NCBI GenBank assembly: GCA_050249235.1
Contig: JBFWQW010000108.1
Span: 1 to 9,345, forward strand
Length of the DNA stretch: 9,345 nucleotides
DNA from: JAEKLB01 sp050249235
GTDB lineage: Bacteria > Actinomycetota > Acidimicrobiia > Acidimicrobiales > CADCSY01
Direction of reading: 5' to 3'
Part shown: one piece after another, positions 1-7,730 of the stretch
Numbering within the stretch: position 1 is the first letter of the stretch
Layout of the letters: each line of letters opens with the position of its first letter
The notes under the pieces: model-generated
Database searches by the model: none
Told to the model about the DNA's origin: nothing
Seen by the model: only the letters and a program-made list of their open reading frames with translations
Program-made: the position numbers and the translations under genes

Positions 1-3000
1 CGGGCAAGTGTCGAGGTGGCAGACGCGCATCATCACGCAGCCGGACACGACCAGCGGCGCGGTGGCGAAGCCGAACTCCTCGGCGCCGAGGAGCGCGGCC
101 ACCACCACGTCGCGGCCTGTCTTGAGCTGGCCGTCGACCTGGACGACGATGCGGTCGCGCAGGCCGTTGAGCAGCAGCGTCTGCTGCGTCTCGGCCAGGC
201 CGAGCTCCCAGGGGGCGCCGGCGTGCTTCAGCGACGTGAGCGGCGAGGCGCCGGTGCCGCCGTCGTGGCCGGAGATCAGCACCACGTCGGCGTGGGCCTT
301 CGAGACGCCGGCGGCCACCGTTCCCACGCCGACCTCGGCCACCAGCTTGACGTGCACCCGGGCCAGCGGGTTGGCGTTCTTGAGGTCGTGGATGAGCTGG
401 GCCAGGTCCTCGATGGAGTAGATGTCGTGGTGGGGCGGGGGCGAGATCAGGCCGACACCCGGCGTCGAGTGGCGGGTGCGGGCGATCGAGGGCGTCACCT
501 TGTGGCCGGGCAACTGGCCGCCCTCACCCGGCTTGGCCCCCTGGGCCATCTTGATCTGGAGGTCGTCGGCGTTGACGAGGTACTCGCTGGTGACGCCGAA
601 GCGGCCGGACGCCACCTGCTTGATGGCGCTGCGGCGGAGGTCGCCGTTGGGGTCGCGGACGTAGCGGTCGGCGTCCTCGCCGCCCTCGCCGGTGTTCGAG
701 CGGGCCCCGATGCGGTTCATGGCGATGGCGAGGGTCTCGTGCGCCTCGCGCGAGATCGACCCGTAGGACATGGCGCCCGTGGAGAACCGCTTGACGATCT
801 CGGCGACCGGCTCGACCTCGTCGATCGGGATGGCCGGCTGGTCGGGGCGGAGGCGGAACAGGCCGCGCAGGGTCGCCAGCGCCCCTGCCTGGGAGTCCAC
901 CATCGAGGTGTACTCCTTGAAGATCTCGTAGCGCTTGGTGCGGGTGGCGTGCTGGAGGCGGAACACCGTGTCCGGGTTGAAGAGGTGGTACTCGCCCTCC
1001 CGGCGCCACTGGTACTCGCCGCCGACCTCGAGCTCGCGGTGGGCCCGCTCGGTCGGCCGGTCGGGATGGGCCCGGGCGTGGCGGGCGGCGACCTCGGCGG
1101 CCAGCACGTCGAGGCCGACGCCCCCGAGCCGGCTCACCGTGCCGGTGAAGTACTCGTCGACGACCTCGGTGGCCAGGCCGACGCACTCGAAGACCTGGGC
1201 CCCGGTGTAGGACGCCACGGTCGAGATGCCCATCTTGGACATGACCTTCAGCACGCCCTTGCTGGCCGCCTTGATGTAGTTGCGCACCGCCTTCACCGGC
1301 GAGAGGGAGCCGAGGTCGCCCCGGGCGACCATGTCCTCGATCGTCTCGAAGGCCAGGTAGGGGTTGACGGCCGCGGCCCCGTAGCCGACGAGCAGGGCCA
1401 TGTGGTGCACCTCGCGGGCCTCGCCGGTCTCGACCACGAGCCCGACCCGGGTCCGCGACTTCTCCCTGATGAGGTGATGGTGCACGGCCGACACGAGGAG
1501 CAGCGACGGGATCGGCGCCAGCTCGGCGGAGGTGTGCCGATCGCTGAGGATGACGATGTTGGCGCCGGCCTCGATGGCGGTGCTCACCCTGCGACGCACG
1601 TCGTCGAGGGCGCGACGCAGCCCCTCGCCGCCCTCGGCCACGGGGTAGAGCCCGTCGACCGCGAAGGCCTTGAACCCGGGCGCGGCGTCGTCGTCGTCGA
1701 CGTACAGGAGCTTGGCCAGGTCGCGGTTGTCGATGACCGGGTACGGCAGCTGGATCTGGTGGCAGGACGCCGGCTCCGGTGCCAGCACGTTGCGCTCCGG
1801 CCCGAGACGGTTGCCGAGGGACGTGACCAGCTCCTCCCGGATGGCGTCGAGCGGGGGGTTGGTCACCTGGGCGAAGAGCTGGCTGAAGTAGTCGAAGAGC
1901 AGGCGGGGGCGCTGGGAGAGCACGGCGATGGGCGTGTCCGTGCCCATCGACCCGAGGGGCTCGCCACCGGTGCGGGCCATCGGTGCCAGCAGGATGCGGA
2001 GGTCCTCGTCCGTGTAGCCGAACAGGCGCTGGTGGGTGAGTACGGTGGCGTGCTGGGGCGTGAGGAACTCCCGGGCCGGCAGGTCGTCGAGGTGGACCAG
2101 GTGCTCCTGGAGCCAGTCGGCGTAGGGATGCTCGGCGGCCAGGGCGGCCTTGATCTCCTCGTCGTCGACGATCCGTCCCTGGGCGGTGTCGACGAGGAAC
2201 ATGCGCCCCGGCTGGAGGCGCCCCTTGCGCACGACCGAGGCCGGGTCGACCTCGAGCACGCCGACCTCGGACGCCATGATCACCAGGCCGTCGTCGGTGA
2301 CCCAGTAGCGGCTCGGGCGCAGGCCGTTGCGGTCGAGCACGGCGCCGATGACGGTGCCGTCGGTGAAGGCGATCGAGGCCGGCCCGTCCCACGGCTCCAT
2401 GAGCGAGGCGTGGTAGCGGTAGAAGGCCCGCTTGGCCTCGCTCATGGTCTCGTGGTTCTCCCAGGCCTCCGGGATCATCATGAGCACGGCGTGGGGGAGC
2501 GACCGCCCGCCCAGGTGCAGGAGCTCGAGCACCTCGTCGAAGCTGGCCGAGTCGCTGGCGCCGGGCGTGACGACCGGGAAGATCCGGTCGATCGGACCGG
2601 GCAGGTCGTCTGTGGCGAGCAGCGCCTCCCGGGCCCGCATCCAGTTCCGGTTGCCCTGGAGGGTGTTGATCTCGCCGTTGTGGGCCACGTAGCGGTACGG
2701 GTGGGCCAGCGGCCAGGACGGGAACGTGTTGGTCGAGAACCGGGAGTGGACGAGGGCGAGGGCGCTGACGACCCGGTCGTCGCCGAGGTCCGGGAAGAAC
2801 TCGCCGAGCTGGGGGCTGGTGAGCATCCCCTTGTAGACGATGGTGCGGGTCGAGAGGCTCGGGAAGTAGACGGTGCCGGGCTCGATCACGTCGTGCTCGA
2901 TGCGCTTGCGGAGCGCGAAGGCCCGGCGCTCGAGCTCCAGGCCGGACTCGCCGTTGGCGCCGGCCACGAACAGCTGGTGGAACGAGGGCTGCACCGACCG

Positions 3001-3411
3001 GGCCGTGGCGCCGATCATCGAGTCGTCGACGGGCACCTCCCGCCATCCCAGCGTCACCAGGCTCTCGTCGGCCACGAGCTTCTCGATCGCCTCGACGGCC
3101 TCGCGGCGGGCAGCCGCGGCGGCCGGCAGGAAGGCGATCCCGGCGGCGTAGGCGCCCGCCTCGGGCAGCTCGAAGTCGACCACCGCCCGCAGGAACGCGT
3201 CGGGCAGCTGGATGAGGATGCCGGCGCCGTCACCCGTGTTGACCTCGGCGCCGGACGCCCCCCGGTGCTCGAGGTTGCACAGGCAGCCGAGGCCCTGCTC
3301 GACGATGCGGTGGGTGCGCCGGCCGTGCATGTCGACGACGAAGCTGACACCGCAGGCGTCGTGCTCGAAGGCAGGCTGGTAGAGGCCGCCGGTGGCGGTG
3401 GGTCGGGGCAT
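1..3411 (-). CDS. gltB: Glutamate synthase (GOGAT) large subunit, 3' end outside window
   Basis: Large subunit of glutamate synthase, which makes two glutamates from glutamine and 2-oxoglutarate in cytoplasmic nitrogen assimilation. The visible 1137 residues cover three parts. The class II glutamine amidotransferase domain begins at Cys20, the expected N-terminal nucleophile after removal of a 19-residue propeptide (DACGVSFVV), and has HNGEINT at 244-250 and GNRNW at 253-257. A central domain follows. The FMN-binding synthase barrel has SYGSISREAHE from 882, AKPGEGGQLPG around 959-969 and SGHDGGTGASP around 1047. Cys1125, Cys1131 and Cys1136 (C-X5-C-X4-C, ending CHLDTCP) match the 3Fe-4S ligands. 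The family is usually about 1500 residues, so roughly the last 380, including the GXGXG domain, lie beyond the left edge. The ATG is fixed by an AAGGA site 7 nt upstream and an in-frame TGA 18 nt upstream. The partner gltD would be expected nearby but is not seen. No frameshift is visible. Confidence 0.97.
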   Translation of the reverse strand, partial: MPRPTATGGLYQPAFEHDACGVSFVVDMHGRRTHRIVEQGLGCLCNLEHRGASGAEVNTGDGAGILIQLPDAFLRAVVDFELPEAGAYAAGIAFLPAAAAARREAVEAIEKLVADESLVTLGWREVPVDDSMIGATARSVQPSFHQLFVAGANGESGLELERRAFALRKRIEHDVIEPGTVYFPSLSTRTIVYKGMLTSPQLGEFFPDLGDDRVVSALALVHSRFSTNTFPSWPLAHPYRYVAHNGEINTLQGNRNWMRAREALLATDDLPGPIDRIFPVVTPGASDSASFDEVLELLHLGGRSLPHAVLMMIPEAWENHETMSEAKRAFYRYHASLMEPWDGPASIAFTDGTVIGAVLDRNGLRPSRYWVTDDGLVIMASEVGVLEVDPASVVRKGRLQPGRMFLVDTAQGRIVDDEEIKAALAAEHPYADWLQEHLVHLDDLPAREFLTPQHATVLTHQRLFGYTDEDLRILLAPMARTGGEPLGSMGTDTPIAVLSQRPRLLFDYFSQLFAQVTNPPLDAIREELVTSLGNRLGPERNVLAPEPASCHQIQLPYPVIDNRDLAKLLYVDDDDAAPGFKAFAVDGLYPVAEGGEGLRRALDDVRRRVSTAIEAGANIVILSDRHTSAELAPIPSLLLVSAVHHHLIREKSRTRVGLVVETGEAREVHHMALLVGYGAAAVNPYLAFETIEDMVARGDLGSLSPVKAVRNYIKAASKGVLKVMSKMGISTVASYTGAQVFECVGLATEVVDEYFTGTVSRLGGVGLDVLAAEVAARHARAHPDRPTERAHRELEVGGEYQWRREGEYHLFNPDTVFRLQHATRTKRYEIFKEYTSMVDSQAGALATLRGLFRLRPDQPAIPIDEVEPVAEIVKRFSTGAMSYGSISREAHETLAIAMNRIGARSNTGEGGEDADRYVRDPNGDLRRSAIKQVASGRFGVTSEYLVNADDLQIKMAQGAKPGEGGQLPGHKVTPSIARTRHSTPGVGLISPPPHHDIYSIEDLAQLIHDLKNANPLARVHVKLVAEVGVGTVAAGVSKAHADVVLISGHDGGTGASPLTSLKHAGAPWELGLAETQQTLLLNGLRDRIVVQVDGQLKTGRDVVVAALLGAEEFGFATAPLVVSGCVMMRVCHLDTCP

Positions 3412-3418
3412 GATGTCG

Positions 3419-3423
3419 TCCTT
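3419..3423 (-). promoter_or_regulatory. Ribosome binding site of gltB
   Basis: AAGGA on the minus strand, 7 nt before the gltB ATG. Together with the in-frame TGA at 3430-3432 it leaves no other start for gltB. It is the clearest Shine-Dalgarno in the window; most other genes here lack one at normal spacing. Confidence 0.75.
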
Positions 3424-3486
3424 CGGGCTTCAGGTGGTGCGAACGGACTGCCTGCCCGGGACGACGTTGGCCCAGCCGGCCCGGCG

Positions 3487-3492
3487 ATTCTA
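3487..3492 (-). promoter_or_regulatory. Candidate -10 element for gltB
   Basis: The minus strand reads TAGAAT, five of six matches to TATAAT, in an otherwise GC-rich intergenic region. A transcript starting about 7 nt downstream would have a leader of roughly 70 nt before the gltB ATG. No good TTGACA-like -35 is seen 16-18 bp upstream, so the call rests on the -10 alone. Confidence 0.45.
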
Positions 3493-3575
3493 GGGCACGG
3501 GCGGGGCGATGCCGCAGTCGCTTTTCCGGGTCGTCCCTCACCGCGGGGGGTGGCGACCGGCGCGGCCGGGCGTTT

Positions 3576-3597
3576 CGTTCAACCCCGGGGGCGAACG
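3576..3597. promoter_or_regulatory. 22-bp inverted repeat upstream of the secreted repeat protein
   Basis: Dyad with half-sites CGTTC and GAACG flanking a CCCC/GGGG core. Nine of the eleven base pairs are symmetric and the only mismatches are the two adjacent pairs between arm and core. It ends 16 nt before the GTG at 3614. It could be an operator for a dimeric regulator or a hairpin in the mRNA leader close to the ribosome binding site. It also lies about 85 bp upstream of the gltB -10 candidate. No regulator family is recognised from the half-site. Confidence 0.4.
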
Positions 3598-3613
3598 GGC
3601 CGATGGAAGGCCT

Positions 3614-4966
3614 GTGAGCAGGTTTGGCCGGGTTGCCGCGTGCGCGGCCGTGCTCGTGGCCGCCGTGGCGGTGCTGGAGGTCGGCGCCGACCAGGCGACC
3701 CCCCACTCCGTCTACGCCTTCGACGCGCCCTTCCACGGCTCGACCGGCCTGGTGGGGCTGAACGACCCGATCGTCGGCATGGCCCCCGTTCCCGACGGGA
3801 CCGGCTACTGGACGGTCACGAAGGGCGGCGAGGTGAGCCCCTTCGGTGCCGCGCCCTGGCTCGGACGGACGCCCCTGTTCGGGGACGACCGGATCGCCGG
3901 CATGGCGGCCACGCCGTCCGGCCTGGGCTACTGGCTGGTCACGACGGACGGCGACGTCTTCTCCGCCGGTGACGCCGGGATCCTCGGGTCGGGGCTGGGC
4001 GAGGTGGACGAGGGCACGGTGGTCGGGATCGCCGCCAAGCCGGACGGCAAGGGCTTCTGGCTCGTGACGGCCCGGGGCGAGGTCCTCCCCTACGGCACCG
4101 CCGTCGGGTTCGGCGGGCTCGACGCCGTCGCGCTCAACGGGCCCGTCGTCGGCATCGCCTCCAGCGCCTCGGGCAAGGGCTACTGGCTCGTGGCCCGGGA
4201 CGGCGGCGTGTTCGCCTTCGGCGATGCTGCCTTCCACGGGTCGATGGGTGCCACCCGGCTCCGCCGGGCGGTGGTGGGCATGACCCGGACCTCGGGGGGC
4301 GACGGCTACCTCGTCGCCAGCTCCGAGGGCGGGGTGTACGCCTTCGGCGACGGCAGCTTCCGGGGCTCGCTCGCGGACGCCCAGCTTCCGGAGCCCGTCG
4401 TCGGGATCGCGGCCGCGCCCGGTGGCGGCTACTGGCTGGCCCTCACCGGCCACCTGGCGCCGGGCGTCTCGCCCCGGGCCGAGGCGGACCACCTCTGGGG
4501 CGACGACTCGAACACGATCGGCGACGACGGCGTGGCCGCCGCCCGCCCCGGCACCTACCGCCAGATCCACGCCCAGCCCGGCTGCGCCTTCACCATCCGT
4601 GGCGGCGACGGCGCCATCCGCTCGACGGGCAGCGGTTCGGGGCGCCACGTCGTGCGGCTCCGAGACTCCGACACCGCCTTCCAGTCCCTCGACTGCGGCG
4701 ACTGGACCACCGACCTGTTCCCGGCCACCCCCACCCTGGGATCGAGCGTGGGCAACGGGACCTGGCTGCTGGGCATCGACATCCGGTCGGGCACCTGGCG
4801 TTCGCCCGGCGGCGCCAGCTGCACGTGGAGCACCCTGGCCGACCTGTCCCGGCTCCCGAGCGGCATCCTCCAGTCCGGCGGGGGTGTGGGGCCCCAGGCC
4901 GTCCAGCTGGCCGGCTCGGAGGTGGCCTTCGCCACGGCCGGCTGCGGGACCTGGACGCCGGACTGA
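3614..4966 (+). CDS. Secreted beta-propeller-like repeat protein with duplicated C-terminal Cys module
   Basis: Predicted 450-residue exported protein of unknown function. A signal peptide is visible: a short basic start (SRFGR), hydrophobic residues 7-21 and probable cleavage after VGA25. Residues about 31-279 hold diverged repeats of about 42 residues, with GYW/GFW/GYL at 64, 105, 147, 189, 231 and 272, followed by GGVFAFGDAxFxGS-like strands. The N-terminal segment VYAFDAPFHGS (33-43) supplies the half-repeat missing after the last GYW, as in a circularly closed six-blade propeller (inference). Residues about 300-450 hold two related modules: GTYR at 313 with Cys324 and Cys361, and GTWR at 393 with Cys403 and Cys444, each ending CG(D)W-T. 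Such GTYR/CGTW modules are known in actinobacterial exported proteins. The chosen GTG start has GGAAGG only 3 nt upstream. A 35-residue longer form from ATG 3509 would bury the signal peptide and is less likely. Confidence 0.85.
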   Translation: MSRFGRVAACAAVLVAAVAVLEVGADQATPHSVYAFDAPFHGSTGLVGLNDPIVGMAPVPDGTGYWTVTKGGEVSPFGAAPWLGRTPLFGDDRIAGMAATPSGLGYWLVTTDGDVFSAGDAGILGSGLGEVDEGTVVGIAAKPDGKGFWLVTARGEVLPYGTAVGFGGLDAVALNGPVVGIASSASGKGYWLVARDGGVFAFGDAAFHGSMGATRLRRAVVGMTRTSGGDGYLVASSEGGVYAFGDGSFRGSLADAQLPEPVVGIAAAPGGGYWLALTGHLAPGVSPRAEADHLWGDDSNTIGDDGVAAARPGTYRQIHAQPGCAFTIRGGDGAIRSTGSGSGRHVVRLRDSDTAFQSLDCGDWTTDLFPATPTLGSSVGNGTWLLGIDIRSGTWRSPGGASCTWSTLADLSRLPSGILQSGGGVGPQAVQLAGSEVAFATAGCGTWTPD

Positions 4967-5029
4967 CCCCGATCACCGGGCTCCGGCCGGGCGGAGCGCG
5001 CCGAGGGGCCCACCCGTGGCCCGGTCGGC

Positions 5030-5055
5030 CCCGCGCCGGAGGCGCCGGGCGCGGG
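5030..5055 (+). terminator. GC hairpin downstream of the secreted repeat protein
   Basis: Inverted repeat with 8-bp arms (CCCGCGCC at 5030-5037, GGCGCGGG at 5048-5055) and a 10-nt loop, 64 nt past the stop at 4966. No T-tract follows. In DNA this GC-rich such a hairpin can arise by chance, so it is only a possible terminator. A weaker 5-bp stem (GCTCC/GGAGC, 4980-4997) lies closer to the stop codon. Confidence 0.3.
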
Positions 5056-5203
5056 CCGCGCGGCGAGCACCGTGCCGTCCCGGCGGCGAGGGCACGAGTG
5101 CCAGTGCGGCGGTGACGCCCAGCGGCCCGGCGGGATCGTCGTCCGGGCCGGACCCCTGTGCCGGAGCGGATGGGCCGCCGGGTCCGAACCGGCCCCGGCC
5201 GCC

Positions 5204-5209
5204 TACGCT
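5204..5209 (+). promoter_or_regulatory. Candidate -10 element (TACGCT) for the DUF4015 gene
   Basis: TACGCT fits the actinobacterial TANNNT -10 pattern and stands out in a 278-bp non-coding gap (4967-5244). It would place the transcript start near 5216, about 29 nt before the ATG at 5245. This argues for that start over the in-frame ATG at 5158, which lies upstream of the element. No clear -35 is seen. The rest of the gap holds the hairpin at 5030 and a 13-bp GTCCGG palindrome at 5141-5153. Confidence 0.4.
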
Positions 5210-5244
5210 GCCGAGCGGCCCCGAGGTGGGGGCCCGCTCGCCCC

Positions 5245-7065
5245 ATGGCCATCCGCTTCCGAGACAGCGACGGCGCGCAACGCCGCTCCCGGTTCCCAGG
5301 CCGCCGCGATCCGTGGCGGCGACGTCCGGCGCGGCGGCAGCCCGGTTCGCTCACCACCCCGGTCCTGCTCGATCCCCGGCGCCGGTCCGGGCTCGGGGGT
5401 CCAGGGCGCGACGGGCTCAGCGCCTTCGGGCCCGTGTCCCCCGGCCGGGGCGGGCGGCGCCACAAGGTGCTGTTCGACGACCGGCGGAAGCGCCCCCGCC
5501 GCCTCTCCGCCCTCGACCGCTTGCTCGTGGCGGCGGTCGTGCTCGTGGCCGCGTTCCTGCTGGTCGGGCTGTGGCGCATCACCAGGATCGACGTCGGCAT
5601 CGACGGGGTGCGGGACGGCGCCGTGCTCACCGCCGAGCAGGCGGCCGGGCTGACCGTCGACATCGCCGTGGCCCAGCGGGACCGCCTCGACGCCGCCACG
5701 CTGACCTTCGACGGGAGGCGGGTCGACGCCGCCACCCGGGTCGAGGGCGGGTTCCGCTGGGCCGCCGGCGGCCCGCTGCCGGCCGGGCGCCACGAGCTGG
5801 TGCTCACCGTCCCTCGGCCGGTTCTCCCGTCGGGGACCTTCCGGTGGACCTTCGAGGTCGATGCCACCCCGCCGACGCTCGACGCGCCGGCGCTCGTGGC
5901 ATCGGCGGGCATGGACGACCGGGTGCGGATCGACGGGAAGGTCGAGGCGGGGGCCTCGCTCACAGCCGATGGTGAGCCGGTCGAGCTCGGTGAGGACGGC
6001 TCGTTCACCCTGCGCTACGACCGTCCCCCGGCCGGCTCCGTGCTGCTCAGGGCCGAGGACGACGCCGGCCACGTCGTGTACCACGAGGTGTTCACACCGG
6101 TCGCCCGCCCGAACGTGCGGGGCGTCCACGTGTCGGCGTCGGGCTGGGCGTCGACCGAGCTGCGCACCGAGGTGCTGCGCCTGGTCGAGGAGCGGCGCAT
6201 CGACACGATCCAGCTCGACATCAAGGACGAGGACGGGGTGGTCGGCTACCGGTCGGGCGTGCCGCTGGCGAAGCAGATCGGGGCCACCCGCAACCTCTAC
6301 GACCTCCGGGCGGTGGTCGACCAGCTCCACGGGCTCGGCATCCGGGTGGTGGGCCGGGTCGTTGCCTTCCGCGACCCGATCCTCGCCGACTGGGCCTGGG
6401 ACGGGGATCGCCGCGACCTCGTGCTCCAGCGCCCCGGCGGGGTGCGCCACGAGGCCTACGGCGGGTTCACCAACTTCGCCAACCACGAGGTGCAGGCATA
6501 CAACACGGCCATCGCCCTCGAGGCCGCCAGGGCCGGCGTCGACGAGATCCTCTGGGACTACGTGCGGCGCCCCGAGGGGGACGTCACCCAGCTCGTCGTG
6601 CCCGGCCTGGAGGGGACGGCGGGCGACGGCCTGGTCGAGTTCCTCGCCGAGTCGCACCGCCAGCTCCGGCGACTCGGCGTGTTCCAGGGGGCGTCGGTGT
6701 TCGGGGTGGCGGCGAAGGAGCCGGAGTCGGTGGGCCAGGACGTCGGCCGCATGGCCCGCCACGTCGACTACCTGTCGCCGATGGTGTACCCCTCGCTCTG
6801 GAAGCCGGGCGAGTACCGGGTGTCCGACCCGGCCCGGCGGCCCTACGACATCGTCGTCCGGTCGCTGGCCGACTTCCAGGCCAAGAGCAACGGGACCGGG
6901 ATCCAGCTCACACCCTGGCTCCAGGACTTCTCCCTCGACGGCGTCACCTACGGCGAGGCCCAGGTGCGGGCCCAGATCGACGCTGCCGCCTCCCTCGGCA
7001 TCACCGGCTTCCTGCTCTGGAACCCCCGGGTCCGCTACCACGGCGAATCGCTCGACCCGGCCTGA
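5245..7065 (+). CDS. Membrane-anchored DUF4015-type putative glycoside hydrolase
   Basis: Predicted 606-residue type II membrane protein. Residues 1-90 are Arg/Pro/Gly-rich and probably disordered in the cytoplasm. Residues 92-110 form one transmembrane helix. After a short linker region, residues about 205-287 look like an Ig-like beta-sandwich, beginning DATPP and containing DGSFTLRYD. Residues about 291-600 match the DUF4015 putative glycosyl hydrolase domain (PF13200): RGVHVSASGW at 292-301, LDIKDEDG at 324-331, DEILWDYVRRP at 433-443 (usually FDEIQFDYVRFP), YLSPMVYPS at 509-517 and TPWLQDF at 556-562. Asp438 and the nearby acids are candidate active-site residues. Substrate is unknown; anchoring outside the membrane suggests an envelope polysaccharide (inference). 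The ATG at 5245 lacks a well-spaced Shine-Dalgarno, with GAGGT 17 nt upstream. Later GTG codons at residues 64 and 75 would shorten only the disordered tail. Confidence 0.85.
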   Translation: MAIRFRDSDGAQRRSRFPGRRDPWRRRPARRQPGSLTTPVLLDPRRRSGLGGPGRDGLSAFGPVSPGRGGRRHKVLFDDRRKRPRRLSALDRLLVAAVVLVAAFLLVGLWRITRIDVGIDGVRDGAVLTAEQAAGLTVDIAVAQRDRLDAATLTFDGRRVDAATRVEGGFRWAAGGPLPAGRHELVLTVPRPVLPSGTFRWTFEVDATPPTLDAPALVASAGMDDRVRIDGKVEAGASLTADGEPVELGEDGSFTLRYDRPPAGSVLLRAEDDAGHVVYHEVFTPVARPNVRGVHVSASGWASTELRTEVLRLVEERRIDTIQLDIKDEDGVVGYRSGVPLAKQIGATRNLYDLRAVVDQLHGLGIRVVGRVVAFRDPILADWAWDGDRRDLVLQRPGGVRHEAYGGFTNFANHEVQAYNTAIALEAARAGVDEILWDYVRRPEGDVTQLVVPGLEGTAGDGLVEFLAESHRQLRRLGVFQGASVFGVAAKEPESVGQDVGRMARHVDYLSPMVYPSLWKPGEYRVSDPARRPYDIVVRSLADFQAKSNGTGIQLTPWLQDFSLDGVTYGEAQVRAQIDAAASLGITGFLLWNPRVRYHGESLDPA

Positions 7066-7070
7066 CCCCT

Positions 7071-7113
7071 TCTTGTCGACCGCCCCGGCGTTGTCTCGCC
7101 CCGGTCGACAGGG
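7071..7113. terminator. Hairpin between convergent genes, likely bidirectional terminator
   Basis: A perfect 9-bp inverted repeat (TGTCGACCG at 7074-7082, CGGTCGACA at 7102-7110) encloses a second stem GGCG/CGCC (7087-7090 with 7097-7100) around a TTGTCT loop. Outer pairs can extend to 7071/7113 with wobble. It fills most of the 65 bp between the DUF4015 stop at 7065 and the methyltransferase stop at 7131, where both transcripts should end. There is no T-tract on either strand, so intrinsic termination would be non-canonical. Confidence 0.6.
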
Positions 7114-7130
7114 AACGGGAAGCGGTGGGC

Positions 7131-7730
7131 TCAGGAGCGGCGGTGGACGGACACGGCGTAGGGGGCGGGCGGGCCGGTGAAGGGGGCGCGGTCCCAGGTG
7201 GCGTAGCGGTCGACGAGCCGGAGGCCGGCGGCGTCGGCGTGGCGGTCGTAGGTGGCGACGTCGAGCCCGCCGGCGTGGAGCTGGAAGCCGGCCACGACGA
7301 GCCCGCCCGGTCGGACGGCGGCGGCCACGTTGGCGAGGACCCGACCCTCCGAGGCGGGTGGGACGAAGATCATGACGTTGCCGGCCAGCACGGCCAGGTC
7401 GACGGGGCCGACACCGAGCCCGGCCGCGGACGCCAGGTCGGCCAGACGCCAGTCGAGCTCGGGCGCCTTCTCCCGGGCTCGACCGACCATGACCGGGTCG
7501 ACGTCGAGCCCGACCACCCGCAACCCCCGGCGGGCCAGCTCGATGGCGACCCGCCCGGTGCCGCAGCCGGCGTCGAGCACGGTGCGGGCCGTAGCCCCAT
7601 CGCCTGGTGCCGGCAGGGCCGCCACCAGGCCCGCCACCAGGTCGGCCTCGCCGTGGACGTCGACCCCCCGGGCCGCGAGGTCGTCGAAGCGGGCGTCGTA
7701 GGCCGCGCCCCGGAGATGCCCACCGGCCAC
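7131..7730 (-). CDS. Class I SAM-dependent methyltransferase
   Basis: Predicted 199-residue soluble methyltransferase of the Rossmann-like class I fold; substrate not identifiable. Motif I is VLDAGCGTGR (51-60), which binds S-adenosylmethionine. The acidic end of strand 2 is VVGLDVDP (72-79), with Asp76 expected to contact the ribose. A conserved loop, AVRPGGLVVAGF, lies around 138-149. The N-terminal YDARFDDL is typical of small UbiE/Methyltransf_11- or 25-like enzymes, and the length fits a minimal domain. The start is GTG at 7730. It is the only ATG/GTG/TTG in frame before a TAG at 7818-7820, yet no Shine-Dalgarno precedes it. The frame upstream stays open and protein-like (for example PPWLARRARGDFDAG), so a non-standard start cannot be excluded. 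It converges with the DUF4015 gene and diverges from the Nfu_N gene. Confidence 0.88.
   Translation of the reverse strand: MAGGHLRGAAYDARFDDLAARGVDVHGEADLVAGLVAALPAPGDGATARTVLDAGCGTGRVAIELARRGLRVVGLDVDPVMVGRAREKAPELDWRLADLASAAGLGVGPVDLAVLAGNVMIFVPPASEGRVLANVAAAVRPGGLVVAGFQLHAGGLDVATYDRHADAAGLRLVDRYATWDRAPFTGPPAPYAVSVHRRS

Noticed and set aside
524..3046. Long minus-strand open frame of 840 codons inside gltB.
   Set aside because: It is out of frame with gltB (start offset 365 nt), is Arg/Pro-rich and has no domain. It is a frame-shifted shadow.
3603..3617. Five-codon frame ATG GAA GGC CTG TGA overlapping the GTG start at 3614.
   Set aside because: It has no ribosome binding site of its own, and such tiny frames are expected by chance. 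The GGAAGG within it is more simply the ribosome binding site of the main gene.
16..3972. Very long open frame on the plus strand antisense to gltB.
   Set aside because: Its His/Gly/Val/Asp-rich translation has no recognisable domain, and the minus strand encodes a textbook GltB over 1-3411. It is a by-product of high G+C codon use.
4967..5244. Possible small gene or structured RNA in the 278-bp gap.
   Set aside because: No frame gives a recognisable protein, and apart from one 8-bp hairpin and short palindromes I see no conserved RNA architecture.
5203..7041. Long minus-strand open frame opposite the DUF4015 gene.
   Set aside because: The plus-strand product has a transmembrane helix and family motifs. 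The antisense translation is compositionally biased and shows none.
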